The notes: generated by a model not told the origin, from the sequence alone. 64,000 nt of DNA from Zygaena filipendulae (GCA_907165275.2 OU015658.1:74501-138500), one strand, 5' to 3'. Counted from the first letter of the stretch, positions 31,986-42,655 are shown. A program made the numbers and translations.

Positions 31986-33917
31986 TTTTATATCGCATGT
32001 AAAAACGAATGTAAAATTTGATTGAAATTTATCCTTCCATATAGTTCCGTGTGTACGAGTAATGAGGTTGTATTGGGGTGGTCGGCGCCGCAACCGACCG
32101 ATGTCGGTTCTATACTAGAATGTAATAATATGTACCTAATGTCCATATTGTAATGGCATGGTTCTGCCGCAGTCGGGTGGTTGCGGAAATGGCGAATTTT
32201 CAAATGATTTCACATTTTGGTGATGTTTATTCAACTTGTTACCTCTCGCACACACCTGCATAGTAAAATTAATTACCAATCGAAAATATTTACAGATTCT
32301 TCACAGATTTCAATGACGTGGTTTCTGCGTCGCTGATAGCATATCATCGGTATTTAGTAGGTATATCAATGATGTGACGAGATATACCCAACAATATACG
32401 TATTACGTACATCAAAACCCCAGGCTCTAGTCGAGCGACGTCAGTCAACCGAGATTACATCATATGCCGGGTCTGTACCTACTGACTATTATAAGCATCG
32501 GTAGAGGATCCAATTAATCAGTGACTCGTCATTGGAACCGCCACACACACACACACACGTGACGTCAGCCGGCATGTTTCCGAACTAAATCACATCTCTC
32601 TTGTGCCTAATTCGATTCGACGAGTGCCGTCAAAGCCTCCAGATGAGGACCAAGGTAGAGTCAGCAAATCAACTCATGAACTCACTACAGCTCATAAGTC
32701 TGGTTGAAAATAAAGACAATGGTTACCCTTTTAGATAATGCAATGAGAACGGAGGTTCTGTCGGTCATACTCTAAAATTCTAGGTTAATCAGCTCTGAAA
32801 TTAAATTAAAAAAATTATAGTAAAATTTTGTTATATTTAATACTCTAAGTTAATCTAAGTGTACACCTATAAATCAGACAGACAAGGCACAGCCTAAGTA
32901 GTTGGAACGAAGAAATTAATATTTTTAAAAGCGGATTTAGTGCAGCTCTCTATTACCAATACCCTCACATTAATAAACATACACATTCGTAGATTTTACT
33001 GGTAAATCGGACTTTGTAACTTGACAAATTCACTCTACCTTAACGTGAAACATATCTTAATCTAACCGATATAAGATTCAGATAGCATTCTATTTTATTT
33101 TATTTATTAAACTCACTCTGTAATAAGGTTACATAATAGCGCCACAGTCTAACATTTATACAGCAGAAGTACGTCTCTCACTGAACTAGCCTAGTCACAG
33201 TCAAAAAAAAGAAAAAGAGATGTGATGAAGTCCGCATTTTTGCGGATAGCAAAATAAGCAAGGCGTTGCAGGATAACTGTATGGATTAATTGCCTACAAG
33301 ACAGCCGATATGTGCGCAGACGCGTCGGGCGACCAGTCGGGTGGCGGGTCGGGCGGGCGTTCGGGCCCGATGCGCTGCGAGCTCTCGTCGATAATGGGCC
33401 GCATGGATCTCGTTACCACGTTTAGTTTATTAGCAAAAGGGCCAATAATATTATTCATCGAACTCGTTGTTAAAATGCATAGTAATAAAATAGGCTGGTT
33501 TTAGAGTTTCTTTTTAAAAGCTTACTGTATCACCGGCCAGTGTTAAATACTAGAACAAACTTATAAACTTTTCAACAACGTTTTAAAATGAAACTTTCAA
33601 TCTGCTCTACAAATTGGTGTTTTGGTAAGAAAACAATCGCCACAAGCAATTTTATCGTATTAAGTGGACACAACAATAAGGTGGGATTCGCTTGTATACG
33701 GGTAGGGGGAGGGAGAGCGGGGGGAGGGGCGGGGAGTAACGACGTGCGAATAATAACTACAGTTGTTGAGGCGAGGCGCACTCGTAGGCCTCCGAGCCTC
33801 GGTGCCCTTACTACGAGTTTTACGACAACCACTTATTAGAGATATGATTGACTTACGGCCGCACATAGTCGATTTTTAAAACAAAACTGCCGCAATCAGA
33901 CAAGTTTAAAAAATAGT
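31986..33917. other. Spacer without recognised gene
   Basis: CA repeat at 32543-32559 next to a TGACGTCA (32560). A small hairpin TCCGCATTTTTGCGGA near 33230. A possible minus-strand LINE tail (AATAAATAAAATAAAATAGA) near 33090-33115. GC patches at 33325-33375 and 33700-33740. Frames at 33310-33504 and 33572-33866 show no domain. Confidence 0.4.
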
Positions 33918-33968
33918 GTTAATTGGCATTTAACTAATTAAGTTACATCTCATTAAATTCCAATTAAC
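33918..33968. promoter_or_regulatory. Inverted repeat of homeodomain-like sites
   Basis: GTTAATTGGCATTTA (33918-33932) and TAAATTCCAATTAAC (33954-33968) are reverse complements with one mismatch. Between them sits CTAATTAAG, another TAAT-core palindrome. Clustered TAAT cores suit paired homeodomain binding; AT-richness makes chance possible. Confidence 0.3.
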
Positions 33969-34317
33969 ATTAATTTACTGAACGTCTCTGAAGAAATATA
34001 AACTAATTATGCACATCTATATCTTTTGCTTATTTAATTTGGCAGTAAACAAATTGAAACTGAAATTAAGAAACTTTACAGCGTAACTATTTCCTAGCTA
34101 TTAGAAATAATCTGATTAGTCAAGTATAATAACTCAAATGATTCTACCTTTTATTTGCAAATTTTTATTAGCATTGTCGTCATCAGAGACCAGATAGATG
34201 GGATACCAATGTCACTGAATGAGTAGCTAAACAGATGGCTATTCGTCACACGCAAGATAAAATATTACATTAAACGTCATCTATTGACAAGTAACAATTG
34301 CAAAATTCGTCATTTAT

Positions 34318-34554
34318 ATATGGACATAGATAAGCAATAGTGTGTTAACTCGCACTGGAGAAATTTTGAGTAAGTTGAAGTTTTAAAATTATAGCGCCAT
34401 TTCAACATTTTTATATTCAATATTTAGTTACATATTTAAACAATGTAATAAAGTAAACACATAATTAAAAAACGTTCTCTAACTCTCAATAAATCATTCT
34501 GAATCAATAATTTGTTTTGTGGGTTAACATGTTATTGCTTATCTGCGTCCATAT
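34318..34554. mobile_element. 237-bp MITE with ATATGGAC ends
   Basis: The left end reads ATATGGACATAGATAAGCAA, then TGTTAAC. The right end, reversed, reads ATATGGACGCAGATAAGCAA, then TGTTAAC: terminal inverted repeats of about 35 bp with a few mismatches. A 3-bp TAT flanks both sides and may be the target duplication. The right 200 bp match 23214-23422. Confidence 0.8.
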
Positions 34555-34609
34555 TATGTATCCATCAAATTAGCTATTAGGTTAAACAAAGTTTTTTCTT
34601 TATATTATC

Positions 34610-34735
34610 AGTTGTAATCCGTGGTTAACCCCTCCATTTACTTTAGAGTCCCCGCGGAAATTCCGTGATATAAAGTAACCCTGAGTTAAGACGTGAAAGC
34701 GTAATAAACAAATAAACTTATATCCGCATTTTGGA
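34610..34735 (+). repeat. Family A repeat with internal deletion
   Basis: GTAATCCGTGGTTAACCCC, GAGTCCCCGCGGAAATTCCG, GTAACCCTGAG, then directly TTAAGACGTGAAAGCGTAAT, AAACAAATAAAC and ATCCGCATTTT. The middle block is missing. Confidence 0.7.
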
Positions 34736-34738
34736 TTC

Positions 34739-34850
34739 CAAATAATAATAATAATAATAATAAACTTTATTGAACCAAGAATATAAACAAAATTAGGTAA
34801 CCCCACCTCCCAAACTAGGAAAACCTGTATTTTGGGAGGTGGTGTCTTCA
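34739..34850 (-). mobile_element. LINE 3'-end fragment (minus strand) with hairpin
   Basis: On the minus strand it ends with GGTTCAATAAAGTTTATTAT and a TTA array (34741-34762), a typical AATAAA-plus-tail end. Upstream is a perfect 12-bp-arm hairpin: CCACCTCCCAAA (34803-34814) with TTTGGGAGGTGG (34831-34842). The stem may belong to the 3' UTR of the element. Confidence 0.55.
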
Positions 34851-34984
34851 AATAAATATAGATAATACTATCGGTTTGTTCCCAAATAAACTGAAATAAA
34901 ATGAGCAGTGTGTCAGTGGCTCACAATAAGGGTCCGGCCGTCCGGGTGCAAAGCGAACGTCGCGTCGCCAATAATAGCAGTGGG
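34851..34984. other. Short spacer
   Basis: Nothing recognised. Confidence 0.3.
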
Positions 34985-35085
34985 ACACATCGATACTACG
35001 CCACAAACAACCGCTACGCTCCTTTTACTCGTAGCGCGTAGCCGCCGTGTAGCCGCGTAGCACTTACGTAACTGCTACGATCGTG
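34985..35085. repeat. CGTAGC-rich cluster 4
   Basis: CTACGCCACAAACAACCGCT, ACGCTCC, CTCGTAGCGCGTAGCCGCCG, TGTAGCCGCGTAGCACTTAC: at least seven CTACG/CGTAG words in 100 bp. Confidence 0.55.
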
Positions 35086-35194
35086 GTATTGCTGTTAGAA
35101 TAATTTATTTTTAAGGTTTCGTTCGTTTTTTAACTACAGGGCTTTGAAAAATAGTTTTAACGAAAATGGGGATGTGGCCTACTTTTGAAAATCA

Positions 35195-35450
35195 AAATCT
35201 AATTAGTCCGTCAGTTAGAAAATAAAAAAAAATAGCCACGTATTTTTTGCTTTTTTAAAAAAATTAAAATATACAGAGATAAATCGCAATAAAGTTTAGG
35301 GTGAGAAGGTCGTGACGTCACTAACCGCTAAAACCGCCATACAAACTGTCCAAATAGTGACGTCACGCGAAATTTAAACTCAATGTATCGTCGTTATTTT
35401 TTGATTACGTAAAAAAAGGAAAAATATGTTTCCAATATTTTACGGGCTAA
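35195..35450 (+). repeat. GTGACGTCACGCG dispersed element, copy B
   Basis: Counterpart of 19530-19765 in the same orientation. It carries two TGACGTCA octamers (35313 and 35358) where copy A has one. Confidence 0.6.
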
Positions 35451-36995
35451 AAAAAAATTTGTCAACATGCCCATTGCTTGAGTGAGATACGCGTAGTGTT
35501 TGAAATATGGAAAATTATGAAAAAAAAAAATTGTATAAACTACGTAACTCAATTTTAAAAATTAAAGTTTTTCTTCACTATGGAATTAGGAGGTTTTTTT
35601 TATAATTACTATCAACTAGGAGCGACATCAAAACTCATTATAATAGTTATTTTACTGGTATTCATCATACTCTCGCTGCTCATAATCCCATAGAGAGATG
35701 AACAATGAACATTATATCATTCTGCAGTTCACATCTAGCTATTATAATATAAAACTGCAACAAAAGCACTTCGTTGCGCTCCAGAGTTGTTTATTGCATT
35801 TCAAGCATAATGTACGTAGCTATTAATGCGAGTTGCTCAACGAGGCATCACCGTCGAGTCTGCACGTAGTCAGGGGCTGCAGACTAAGCTAGATACGACA
35901 TAAATCCCTATCCATATTACTTAGCGGCACAGGTCACCTGGCCCTCTAGCTAAACAGCACTTCTGTTCCTCTGCTGGTCGCTCCCCGCTGCCTCGCGGGA
36001 CCTGATGAAGAGGCTGCGATCGATCCCCCCCCCCCGCCCCCTTCACACACCTCGCACGCCTCGCTCTCCGCCCACCCCCGCGCTCGCCCAGCGGCGTGTG
36101 ACGTAACCACCGGCAGGCCGAGGGGGTCGGAGGGGGAGCCGCCGGGAAAGAAACGCAAAGGTGCGCTCGGATTTATTGCTGCAGATTACTAGTGAATTTG
36201 TTTCACTGGCGCTTAGCGACGGAGAAAAAGAGCTCACGAAATCGGGCTTAAGATAGACGTTTTATACTCGTTCATTTGTGCCGTACATTTGACAGGTCAA
36301 ATAGACGTTGATTTTCAGTCGCAATCGCGTGAATTCAAACAATCTATACCTATTGTTCAAATTCCTGTAGTAAAACAAATGAGTGCTGCAATCGTAAAGT
36401 CGACGTGACGTCGAGATAAGGCGCTATAAACACACGACACGACGATGGTGTGACAGAGGTCGCACTGCTGACCCGCTGTCGGCTGCAGCAGCTGCGTATG
36501 TTGCCGAGTCGGTGTAAGTTCGGTCGGTGCACTAGGGTCAGCCCTCTCTACGTAATGGAAGTCACTGCACTTTGAGTATTATGGAACGTAGGTAGGTACT
36601 AGGTACGTCTATTTATTGCCCTCTGCTTACAGGCGGCAAATATGTACACTCCAATATTACTATCATAGTCAATAACACCATAATATAAGTGACAAAAATT
36701 TTGTTACTAGGCGGTCATATATTATGTACCTACACTAAAAAAATAAAAGAAGCTAGATCGAATAATCGCACCCGAAATCGAAAAATCGATCGAAAAATCA
36801 TGAAATTCTTTGGATTCAGATTATATATACAAGAATAGCTCTTTTAAATATAGTAGATAGATAACCTATCAATATTTTAGGGGACAGCATCTCGAAATTA
36901 CTTTTACTCGAACAAACTTTTATGAGGTACATTTTAAATTAGTTTTAAATATACTACACAGTGTTAACACTAAAATCTTAATATCTAACAGAATA
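35451..36995. other. Spacer with GC patch
   Basis: GC-rich with a C run at 36027-36036 and further GC to 36145. Frames on the minus strand (35946-36237) show no domain. Otherwise AT-rich; nothing recognised. Confidence 0.4.
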
Positions 36996-37550
36996 TCAAT
37001 CAATCAATCAATCAAAATGTTTTTATTCAATTAATCCTTTACAGGCGCTTTAGAATAGTCAATAAATAAAAACAATAATAATAATAATGAAAAATAATAG
37101 ATTACTAAAACATTTCTCTCACATAATATATTATAATATTAATAAAATAAAAACAATAATGTCCATGGAGACTTATCGCTCATGTAAGCGTTAGTGGTAT
37201 AGTACCCCTTTTGTAACAAGGAGTTTTTTATGGTACACCTGAATTTTTCAAATGGTAGTTCCAAAATAGATCGCGGAATTTTATTATAGAAATGAACACC
37301 TTGGCCCACAAAAGATGCCTTGATCTTTTGTAGTCTACATGATGGCAGTACTAAGTTTTCCTTATTTCTAGTATTGAAACTATGCACGTCACTGTGTTTG
37401 TTATAGCACTGTATGTTTTTTCGTACGAAAATTATACAATCATAAATATACTGTGAACTGTGAATAATAAATAAAATACCACGGTCGACATGTGGGTAGC
37501 TCCTGAAGGCTTCTCTTACATCACGTCGAGATGACCGTCCGTCGGCGAGT
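36996..37550 (-). mobile_element. 5'-truncated LINE, RT C-terminus and 3' end
   Basis: The minus strand carries a reverse-transcriptase C-terminal reading frame (37139 to about 37545), a 3' UTR with AATTGAATAAAAACATTTTG, and a TTGA tetramer tail that reads as TCAA on the plus strand (36996-37015). This is the usual architecture of a dead-on-arrival non-LTR insertion. The 5' break is close to the GC patch at 37555-37615. Confidence 0.8.
37139..37545 (-). pseudogene. Non-LTR reverse transcriptase, C-terminal fragment
   Basis: The frame is open to its stop at 37139. The protein contains SQYIYDCIIFVRKN, then HSFNTRNKENLVLPSCRL, VGQGVHFYNKIPRSI, and a basic FEKFRCTIKNSLLQKGYY end. These match the region after the RT thumb in many insect LINE ORF2 proteins (HSYNTRNK and FYNKLP-type motifs). 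No stop within about 130 codons, so it is not old. The longer open frame continues upstream into a GC patch (Pro/Arg/Ala-rich), which I do not regard as part of the protein. The catalytic core is absent. Confidence 0.8.
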
Positions 37551-37797
37551 ACACGCGGCTGGGCGGGCGGGCGCGGCGCGGCGGTGGGGCGGGGGCCGGG
37601 GGACACGTGTGCCCGACGCAGGCTCCCGATAGCATCGGCACAGATTAAAATACCACACCGCACTGCCCACGCTGATACTACACTTGATGTGCCGACAAAA
37701 ATAATTTAATTTACGTTTACAAGCGTTTCGGTAATTGGCTCAACGTGCTTAAACTTAAGTCTTAAGACGAATAGAAAATTAAATTTACGAGTTTGAG
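37551..37797. other. GC patch and spacer
   Basis: GGGCGGGCGGGCGCGGCGCG and GGGGCGGGGGCCGGGGG at 37560-37604, then AT-rich spacer. Confidence 0.5.
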
Positions 37798-37818
37798 AAC
37801 TAATAGTATGTACTATTA

Positions 37819-38410
37819 GTTATCCTAGGGGTGAAAGTAACTTATTTAGTCCCGAGACGGGGTTTGATCATCAATAGATCATCAATAGATCGAGCGACTA
37901 AATAAGTCTTTCTCTCGAGGATAACACTGTGCTTTTCATTACGAATGCAAGGAAATTCAAAATAAAAATAGGAATTAGCTAAAGAAAAAATGAGTGAAGA
38001 TCGGATAGTAGCTTGACACTTTCCCACCTATTTCTTTTTCTTTGGCCGGCTAGCTATTCAGCCAGTATTTTTTATTTACATTGTGGCGACCTAAAAAAAA
38101 TATTTTCTTTAATTATTTATTAATTAAAGAAAATAAAAAAATATAAATAGGAATTAGCTTAAGAAAAAGTGAGTGAATTTTATTTTAATTAATACCTACT
38201 TAAACTTTACGTTATTTCAATTTTACATCGCGCTGGCTGTATAGAAAGTTGAAACATGGTTCAATAGAAATGTGAAAATAGACCTAGTTTTTTTTAATAA
38301 TTTGACAGTTGTCAGTTGAAAGCGATTCTCCCTAGGGCTGAAAAGGGTTACTTTCAACCCGCTTCTCAGGCAACTTCAGACCTACTTTCCGAGTATGAGT
38401 AATGAAAATA
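37819..38410 (+). mobile_element. Foldback/MITE composite, copy 2 (592 bp)
   Basis: The body is nearly identical to 13387-13860, with only scattered substitutions and a short AT indel near 38115. The leading foldback (37819-37925) keeps its arms, but the loop holds ATCATCAATAG repeats instead of the GGCGCC stem of copy 1. It is preceded by a 24-bp palindrome, AACTAATAGTA-TG-TACTATTAGTT (37798-37821). It was not inserted into a GGGCCC MITE here, so it moves independently of that element. Confidence 0.8.
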
Positions 38411-39629
38411 TATTAATATTATAATTATTATACCTTTTCAGTTCCGCTTTGGGCAAATAGTGAAATGTAAATACAGGTCATAACACACGTTCGCTTGAAA
38501 ATGTGTTGACACCGCTGCGCCTCTCTAGGTGTTTTTGCGTTACACTCTCCCCTGCTAAGTGGTAGCGCGTGTTGTATTCTACAAAAAGATGTAAATGCTG
38601 TTTTAGAAATCTACTACTATTCTTTTCGAGACAACAGGTTTTCAGGAAACTATAATACCGTTTAATTAACTTGTAATTAATATAATATCATATTATAGCG
38701 TAGGTAGATATTTTATAAATACAAATGTGTAGCGTCGTAGTCGTAGGACCGCTTTGTAAATATCCTAACCGGGTCAGAATAAATCGGAACAAGCCGAGAC
38801 TACTGACTTTATATTTTATTTTCCCTAGGTCTGGTCTTGGCAAAGTCGCTATCTATTAAACACGTTTGAACTTTGCCAAGCTGGCAAACAAATATCAACT
38901 ATTTTACTTCTATTGTAAGTTAGAGCAAAAATAAAAGAATTGAGTTGACCAGAATAATAACAAGCAAATCTTATAAAGAAAGGTTTGTAATTGGCAACAA
39001 ACGCCGGAATGTTAATAGTCCACTAGAGGGCCAATATTTAAGACTTTTATGCTTGTATAAAAGCGGTGGGATGGAATTTATCACCATTCCTCTACTTTCA
39101 GGGAACATATTTCTTGCTCCTCCAACTAATAGAGTTTCTTCCCCGCAAAATGTAAGCCAACCAGCTAAACTAAACAAAATAACAAGAGCTCCCTGGGAAT
39201 GTTTTATAGGATACAGTTAATTTTGTCTGGCGAGGCGGGCGGGGAGGTTGTCTGGGAGCCAGCGATGCAAACTATTCTCAACCTAACCTATTGTAAGGAG
39301 AAGCACCTGGTGATTAAATAAATACTATGCCATTAACGTCAACTCCGCGCATTATTATCACTAACAAGCCGCGACCTGCATTTTCACCCAAATCAATTTC
39401 AGATTTCCCCAAGAACTTGGATGTACAGGGATTTGCAAAAGCAACTTAATATGTTGATCTGATTTCCCGACTCTTAAAACAATTTCTGTATCTGATATCT
39501 CAATGATTCTGTATTTGCAAAGGTGCGATTTAAAAATAAAAAATTTAAGGTTTTTTACATGAACCTATAACCTCATTTATTCGGATATTCTTGGACTTGT
39601 AACACCTTTTATTAACACCTTTTAATCTT
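38411..39629. other. Spacer without recognised gene
   Basis: AT-rich; a 91-codon plus frame at 38945-39220 and its minus shadow show no domain. Nothing recognised. Confidence 0.4.
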
Positions 39630-39925
39630 GCTCGCTGTGCTTCGCGGTTTCACCCACGGTAATTTTGGAGCTCCTGTGGGAATTCCGGGATAAAAAATAC
39701 CCTATGTCCTTCTCTGTACCCCTGTCAACTCACATTTCCGTTTATAATACACTACAATTTCAGAGTTCCCGCGGGAATTTCGGGATGAAAGTACCCTATG
39801 TGTTAATCTGATGTATAAGCTATATTATTGTAAAGTTTCATTTAAATCCATCCAGTAGTTTTTGCGTGAAAGAGTAACAAACATCCATCCATCCATACAT
39901 ACAACGCGTTTATAATATTAGTAGG
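39630..39925 (+). repeat. Two head-to-tail family A repeats
   Basis: First unit: CGCTGTGCTTCGCGGTTTCA to GTACCCCTG, then a deletion to CATTTCCGTTTATAATA. Second unit: GAGTTCCCGCGGGAATTTCG, GATGAAAGTACCCTATG, TCATTTAAATCCATCCAGTA, TTTTGCGTGAAAGAGTAACA, CATCCATCCATCC, GTTTATAATATTAGTA. The second starts without its CTAGCTGT head. Confidence 0.8.
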
Positions 39926-40385
39926 AAGTAAGTATTCACGAAGCAAGGATGCCCCGACCCCGCAACCTTCGTTTAACTCTCGCAGCCGCAGCAAGGTGCT
40001 CCCCCCCCCCCCTCCGGCACCCGCCCACTGCCCGCTCCCCCCGCGCCCCGCGCCCTACTCGCGGCCGCCCCGGAGGGCGCCATCGACACAATATTTCATG
40101 CTTTCATACAAACTCTTGAGGCCTGTTTCAATATTAAACGCCGGCAAATACTTTGGCGGCGATCCCTTTGAAAATATTCACACAAAGAACGATAATTAAA
40201 CGTTCACAAATTAGACGCGCTCGAAAGTTTTCTTTGAAAATTTTAATCCATCGTGAATTATAATACATAGTGGATTGGCGTGGAAATTGGAAATGTCGCC
40301 CGTCGCGTCGTGTCGCGAAATTCGTGTTATAACTCTTTCACAACGGATAAATCCTCATCTGAACTCCGAACTTGTATATTTAAAT
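39926..40385. other. Spacer with GC patch
   Basis: C-rich at 39993-40075 (C run at 40001-40010). The 67-codon frame over it has no domain. The remainder is AT-rich. Confidence 0.4.
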
Positions 40386-40685
40386 ACTAGCTATGCCTCG
40401 CGGTTTTACCCGCGGTAATTTCGGAGTTCCCGCGGGAATTCCGGGATGAAAAGTACCCTATGTCCTTTTTTGTACCCCTGACAATGCGCATGCCAAATTT
40501 AGAAGAGAATAGAATAGAATAGTTTTTATTGCGCAACAGACACACACAAGGTTTACAAACAAATTAACAAATTAATTGCAAATTAAACTTAAAAAACATT
40601 GGTTGGTTAGTTTCATCCAAATCCATTGAGCCGTTGAGTAACAAACATCCAAAATTCCACACTCACATTTATAATATTAGCAGGA
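40386..40685 (+). repeat. Family A repeat, full copy interrupted by a LINE tail
   Basis: CTAGCTATGCCTCGCGGTTT, TTCCCGCGGGAATTCCGGG, AAGTACCCTATGTCC, CATGCCAAATTT, then a 110-bp insertion, then TTTCATCCAAATCCATTGAG and TTTATAATATTAG. Removing 40501-40610 restores family order. Confidence 0.85.
40501..40610 (-). mobile_element. Nested LINE 3' end (minus strand)
   Basis: On the minus strand it ends TTGCGCAATAAAAACTATTC followed by an ATTCT array. TTT at both borders may be a short target duplication. Only the last 110 bp of the element inserted. Confidence 0.7.
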
Positions 40686-40749
40686 TATACAAGTTCGGAG
40701 TTTTAATGTGAGTATAAAATAATTGTAATTGTGTTGTCTCTGTTTTTAA

Positions 40750-41060
40750 GAAACTTCAAGAAACTTATTAAACACAGATTATGCGATAAAGCATATTATA
40801 ATGTAGTAGACTATTTAAATGATACAGACGTTTGGGAATGAATTGCTCTATCCAATTCCTATTTTTTGTTTTCCTAGTTTATAAGTATGATCATTAAAAG
40901 ACAGCGCTGCTGAGTTTCTTGTCAGTTCTTCTCAGCAGAGGACGTATTCCGAACTGACGGTAATTTATAGTTCTAAGAACCTGCTGACGATTACAAGTGA
41001 TTGTAAACAATCCTAAGTAATAAATAGCTTTTGAATTTTGAATTTTTTTTTTAAATAAAT
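40750..41060 (+). mobile_element. 5'-truncated LINE, 3' end
   Basis: Short RT C-terminal frame, then 3' UTR with GACAGCGCTGCTGAGTTTCT, AGTTCTTCTCAGCAGAGGAC and ACAAGTGATTGTAAACAATC, then CTAAGTAATAAATAGC and a TTTTGAATTTTGAA tail. The 3' UTR order is the same as at 45905-46372, so both are one LINE family. Confidence 0.75.
40755..40841 (+). pseudogene. Non-LTR reverse transcriptase, last 28 codons
   Basis: Reads FKKLIKHRLCDKAYYNVVDY, then LNDTDVWE and a stop. It aligns with the end of the fragment at 45923-46108 (KFKTFIKHKLCYKAYY). Too short to be functional. Confidence 0.75.
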
Positions 41061-41643
41061 GCCTTTTCTTTCTTCTTTCTTTCTAAAACTAAGAAAATAA
41101 AACTGTAGGAAAAACAAGAGACGCAATTTCCTGTGCAATAATTCGGATGCGGGGTCGTGCTTCATCATCGATGGCGCCTACTTGATCCTTGGTGAATAAT
41201 AAATGATGAGATGACATTCGGCTGCCATACCTCCGCTGTGCGGTGAGTGTGGGAGAGCGGCGCGCGGCGCGGCGTCGTCCCAGCCAGGCTACTTACAATA
41301 ATTGATGCGCGCTGCACCGCGGCACTCCGAAGCGACATCCTGAATAATGCAATGAAACCATAAATCTTAGTGAATCCGAATGGATATGTCGGCTGATTTG
41401 ATCTCTTTACGTGGAAATATACCTAGTAGTTATAGCTGATGCTAGCTCTTTTGGTTAAAGTTTCTAGTCCGCAGATCTAACATTCAAAATGGTTTTGGTC
41501 CAGCTAAAGTTTCAGTTATTGTTTGTGTACACTATTACAATCTCTGTACGTACATCGACCTCCTCTTCATCTGCGCTATTTTATATTACACGTGCGGGTA
41601 ACGTGAGTGAAATAGACACGATAACATTTTATTATAATATTAC
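41061..41643. other. Spacer with GC patch
   Basis: GC-rich at 41230-41280. Otherwise AT-rich; nothing recognised. Confidence 0.35.
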
Positions 41644-41730
41644 AAGCTGTTTCCCCCCGATTTGACCCGGGTCGACTTTAGAAGGAATTCTGAGATGAAT
41701 GTACTCTATGTCTTTTTATGTATTCTTCTC
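41644..41730 (+). repeat. Family A repeat, degenerate head
   Basis: CAAGCTGTTTCCCCCCGATT, TGACCCGGGTCGAC, GAAGGAATTCTGAGATGAAT, GTACTCTATGTC in family order. Confidence 0.55.
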
Positions 41731-42393
41731 AGGGAAAGGAATTTCCTGGCAACGTATATTCATTTATTCAATCGAACAAACTCACATTACACACAGTATT
41801 AGGATGTCGTACAAATCTGGCAGGGGCAGGTAAAGTGAAAAAACCAAAGAAAGAAGTGCTTAACAATCACAACAACTTATTTTCACATATAAAAGTCAGT
41901 GTAGACAAAGGCACTGGGGGCCCTCTCTCATGGCATCATAAATAATGAGGATGTCATCAGCGGATTAATTAGAACCGGCTCGTCTCGCGCTGCAGACCAC
42001 GAACAAACATAGTCACAAACTCCCTCGTCTTCACTTCGACTGATGCTGTAGCCAAACTCGCGGAGTCTCGCGGAAGAGGTCGTGCGTTCCAACGAGTGTA
42101 ATTGTAGGATGAACTGATTTGAAAAAAAATGTTAAAATACTCTATCAAAACATATTCTATGTGTATTCTGACAAATTTTCCAAGATAAATTCTAAAGTCA
42201 GGACAAGATTTCCACGAACTGAAACGATTGTAGGTAAATGACCAAAACTAAGCCAAAGGAAGTCGTGGACGATCAAATTTAGTCACTATATCTACTAGCT
42301 GAGGTTCACTGCTGAAAAAGCCTTGGAACAGTCAGAAAATTTACATGATAACTGATCCTGCAGACATATATATTATGCAGATATATTATGTAA
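41731..42393. other. Spacer without recognised gene
   Basis: A 75-codon plus frame at 41718-41945 has no domain. Nothing recognised. Confidence 0.35.
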
Positions 42394-42655
42394 CTAGCTG
42401 TTCTATACAGTTTTACTTGTGGTAATTTCGGAGTTCCCGCAGCCTACAATATAGCCTATATTACTAAGGGATAATGTATCATTCTAATCATAATAACTGT
42501 TATTATATTGACGTCACAAAGTGCCATATTATGGGCCAAAATAAACGATTTGACTTTGACTTAAATGGTGAAAGAATTTTTTTAATCGGTTTTCGAGTTA
42601 AATCGTAGCAAAGAAACAAAAAATCAAATATTTCCCCTTTATAATAATAGTTTAG
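42394..42655 (+). repeat. Family A-related repeat interrupted by a LINE tail
   Basis: CTAGCTGTTCTATACAGTTT, GGAGTTCCCGCAG, TAGCCTATATTACTAAGGGA, TAATGTATCATTCTAA, insertion, TGGTGAAAGAATTTTTTTAA, TCGGTTTTCGAG and CCTTTATAATAATAG. Confidence 0.7.
42488..42565 (+). mobile_element. Nested LINE 3' end
   Basis: Ends GGGCCAAAATAAACGATTTG, then ACTTTGACTTAA: AATAAA plus a TTTGACT tail. About 78 bp, inserted between the two halves of the repeat around it. It brings a TGACGTCA octamer (42509). Confidence 0.65.

Noticed and set aside
37546..37663. N-terminal extension of the minus-strand RT frame
   Set aside because: It runs through a GC patch (Pro/Ala/Arg-rich) and does not resemble LINE protein; only the part below about 37545 is kept.
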